DNA of 64,000 nt. Origin: Dongia sedimenti. Its GTDB lineage: Bacteria > Pseudomonadota > Alphaproteobacteria > Dongiales > Dongiaceae. A program made the position numbers and the translations under genes. Below, in pieces: positions 62,609-64,000 of this stretch. Under the pieces are notes generated by a model. It did not search any database, was not told the origin of the DNA, and saw only the letters and a list, made by a program, of their open reading frames with translations. Position 1 is the stretch's first letter. Every line of letters begins with the position of its first letter. The stretch covers positions 520,845-584,844 of the forward strand of contig JAUYVI010000004.1 of NCBI GenBank assembly GCA_030715195.1, written 5' to 3'.

Positions 62609-64000
62609 CCAGTCTTTCCGCCACGACTCCGCCGACCCGCGCGCGCCGCGGCCTCCGCATCGGCCGCTATCAGGGCGTCCTGGTCGCGCTCGGCGTCTTC
62701 ATCCTGCTGCTGCTCATCAACGATTGGATGAGCGTGGGGCCGATGAGCTATTTCGAGGTGAGCTCGCTCTCGACCGGCGGCGCGCCGCTGGCCATCGCCG
62801 CGACCGGGCAGACCCTGGTGATCCTGACCGGCGGCTTCGACCTCTCGGCCGGCGCGGTGATCTCGCTGGTCAACGTGGTGGTCGCCACCAACATGCCGGA
62901 CACGCCCGGCGGTATCCTGCTGTGGTCGCTGCTCGGTGTCGGCGTCGGCATGGCGACCGGCGCCTTCAACGGCATCTTCGTCGCCTTCTTCCGCCTGCAG
63001 CCGATCGTGGTCACGCTCTCGACCATGTTCATCGTCCAGGGCCTGACCCTGCTGGTGCTCGACAAGCCCGGCGGCATGGTGCCGATGGGCCTCAGCAACG
63101 CGCTCGCCCTCGATGCCGTGCCCGAACTCGTCCCCATGGCGCTGGTGCTGCTCGGCATCATCGTCCTGCTCTGGCTCTGGCTGAAGAGCACGCGGCTCGG
63201 CACCGCGATCTATGCGATCGGCAGCGACATGGAGGCGGCGCGGGCCCGCGGCATCTCGGTGCGCCTGGCCCAGTTCACCGTCTATGTGCTGGCCGGCGGC
63301 TGCTACGGCTTCGCCGGCGTGTTCGTCAGCGCGCAGACCGGCGCCGGCGATCCGCTGGTCGGCAATTCCATGCTGCTGCAGATCTTCGGCGCGGTGGTGG
63401 TCGGCGGCACAAGGCTGGGCGGCGGGCGCGGCGGCGTGGTCGGCTCGATCATCGGCGCCTATATCCTGATGATCATCGTCAACATCCTGCTGGTGCTGAA
63501 CGTCTCGGCCTATTACTCGACCGTGGTCGAAGGCTGCATCCTGATCCTCGCGGTGCTGGCGGGCGCGATCAGCCGCCATTCGCGCGCCGCCAAGCATCTG
63601 CGCGCCGGCTTCGTCCGGTTCCAGGCCTGGCGGCGCGGCATGCTGCCGCGACAGGTCAGCCGCGCGACCCGCCGGCTGGTGCTGCCCGGGATCGAAGCCA
63701 GGCCGCACAAGACCCCGGCGCCGTCCTTCCTGGTGCGCAACGCCGAATCGATCCGCTATGCGCTGCCGGCCTATGTCTGTTTCCTGATCGTGCTGGTGAT
63801 CACCGAGCTCACCGTCGGCCGCGCGCTCACCAGCTGGAGCTATTTCAACTCGATCCTGGTGCTCTCCTCCTTCCTGCTGATCCTGGCGCTCGGGCAGGGC
63901 ACGGTGATCCTGACCGGCGGGCTCGATCTCTCGGTGCCATGGACGATCGCGCTGGCCGGCATCCTGCTGGCCGGCATGGTCAACGGGCAGAACGGGCCGA
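62605..64000 (+). CDS. Sugar ABC permease, two fused permease modules (3' end beyond the window)
   Basis: The frame is open from the ATG at 62605 to the end of the window, 465 codons without a stop. A first RbsC-type permease module (about residues 15-330) contains GQTLVILTGGFDLSAGAVIS and GAVVVGGTRLGGGRGGVVGS. After a basic linker (residues 320-370) a second module begins, with AYVCFLIVLVITELTVG and GQGTVILTGGLDLSVPWTIA, a clear repeat of the first module's motif. A single RbsC protein is about 320 residues, so this is a fused double permease. It follows the ATPase with an ATGA overlap and would form the membrane channel. Confidence 0.85.
   Translation, partial: MTSLSATTPPTRARRGLRIGRYQGVLVALGVFILLLLINDWMSVGPMSYFEVSSLSTGGAPLAIAATGQTLVILTGGFDLSAGAVISLVNVVVATNMPDTPGGILLWSLLGVGVGMATGAFNGIFVAFFRLQPIVVTLSTMFIVQGLTLLVLDKPGGMVPMGLSNALALDAVPELVPMALVLLGIIVLLWLWLKSTRLGTAIYAIGSDMEAARARGISVRLAQFTVYVLAGGCYGFAGVFVSAQTGAGDPLVGNSMLLQIFGAVVVGGTRLGGGRGGVVGSIIGAYILMIIVNILLVLNVSAYYSTVVEGCILILAVLAGAISRHSRAAKHLRAGFVRFQAWRRGMLPRQVSRATRRLVLPGIEARPHKTPAPSFLVRNAESIRYALPAYVCFLIVLVITELTVGRALTSWSYFNSILVLSSFLLILALGQGTVILTGGLDLSVPWTIALAGILLAGMVNGQNGP

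Overview
This window looks like chromosomal DNA from a high-GC alphaproteobacterium, most likely of the Rhodospirillales/Reyranella-Dongia type. The reasons are the mmcB gene, two DUF2336 proteins, a PAS_5-domain protein, an AMP nucleosidase, many PAS sensor kinases, ATGA-overlapped operons and G+C-ending codons throughout. No rRNA, tRNA, CRISPR array, prophage or intact insertion sequence was recognised. The taxonomic call is an inference.

Layout. 0.2-7.1 kb holds housekeeping and small-molecule genes: AMP nucleosidase, a TetR/GST/SnoaL-like unit, MarC, a second GST, a cysteine-form homologue of glycine/D-proline reductase, a flavin reductase-like protein and a secreted DUF922-type protein. 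7.2-10.3 kb is a flotillin operon (YqiK + YqiJ). Its upstream gene looks like the amino-terminal half of a TnpB-family protein with no RuvC nuclease domain. 10.4-17.3 kb carries a PAS_5 protein, two transglutaminase-like proteins, a MoxR ATPase and a CoxE-like VWA protein. This block is interrupted at 12.9-15.0 kb by an AT-richer island with a HEPN-like gene divergent from a Shedu (DUF4263) nuclease gene. The island is the best candidate in the window for an undescribed (anti-phage) system.

17.3-26.3 kb: a VPLPA/PEP-CTERM protein, a lipoate-ligase-like protein, a phospholipase C-type phosphoesterase, an extensin-like protein, and a cupin-E1alpha-E1beta-lipoyl operon with no E2 or E3 under a divergent AraC regulator. 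A YpfJ-type metallopeptidase and a small phasin-like protein follow. 26.4-36.5 kb is a signalling region: a sensor kinase between two DUF2336 proteins, a Tat-exported FecR-domain protein, a YpsA-like putative molybdenum carrier, a kinase with five tandem PAS domains, then mtgA and mmcB.

36.5-45.6 kb is a methylamine/betaine demethylation locus: M24 peptidase, LysR regulator, non-pyrrolysine MttB-family methyltransferase, and two FAD/GcvT dehydrogenases of the dimethylglycine and sarcosine type. Taken together they suggest stepwise demethylation of a betaine towards glycine with methyl groups passed to tetrahydrofolate. 45.7-53.9 kb: catalase, a stand-alone receiver protein, a membrane-PAS-exonuclease/DUF294/DUF1003 operon, two tiny membrane proteins, then pabB-pabC. 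54-64 kb is a carbohydrate uptake region: two SMP-30 lactonase-like genes, a cupin, two GntR regulators, two paralogous periplasmic sugar-binding proteins, an RbsA-like ATPase, and a permease that reads as two fused permease modules and runs off the window.

A 72-73 bp two-hairpin palindromic repeat recurs in several intergenic gaps, and half a copy supplies the carboxyl end of the LysR gene.
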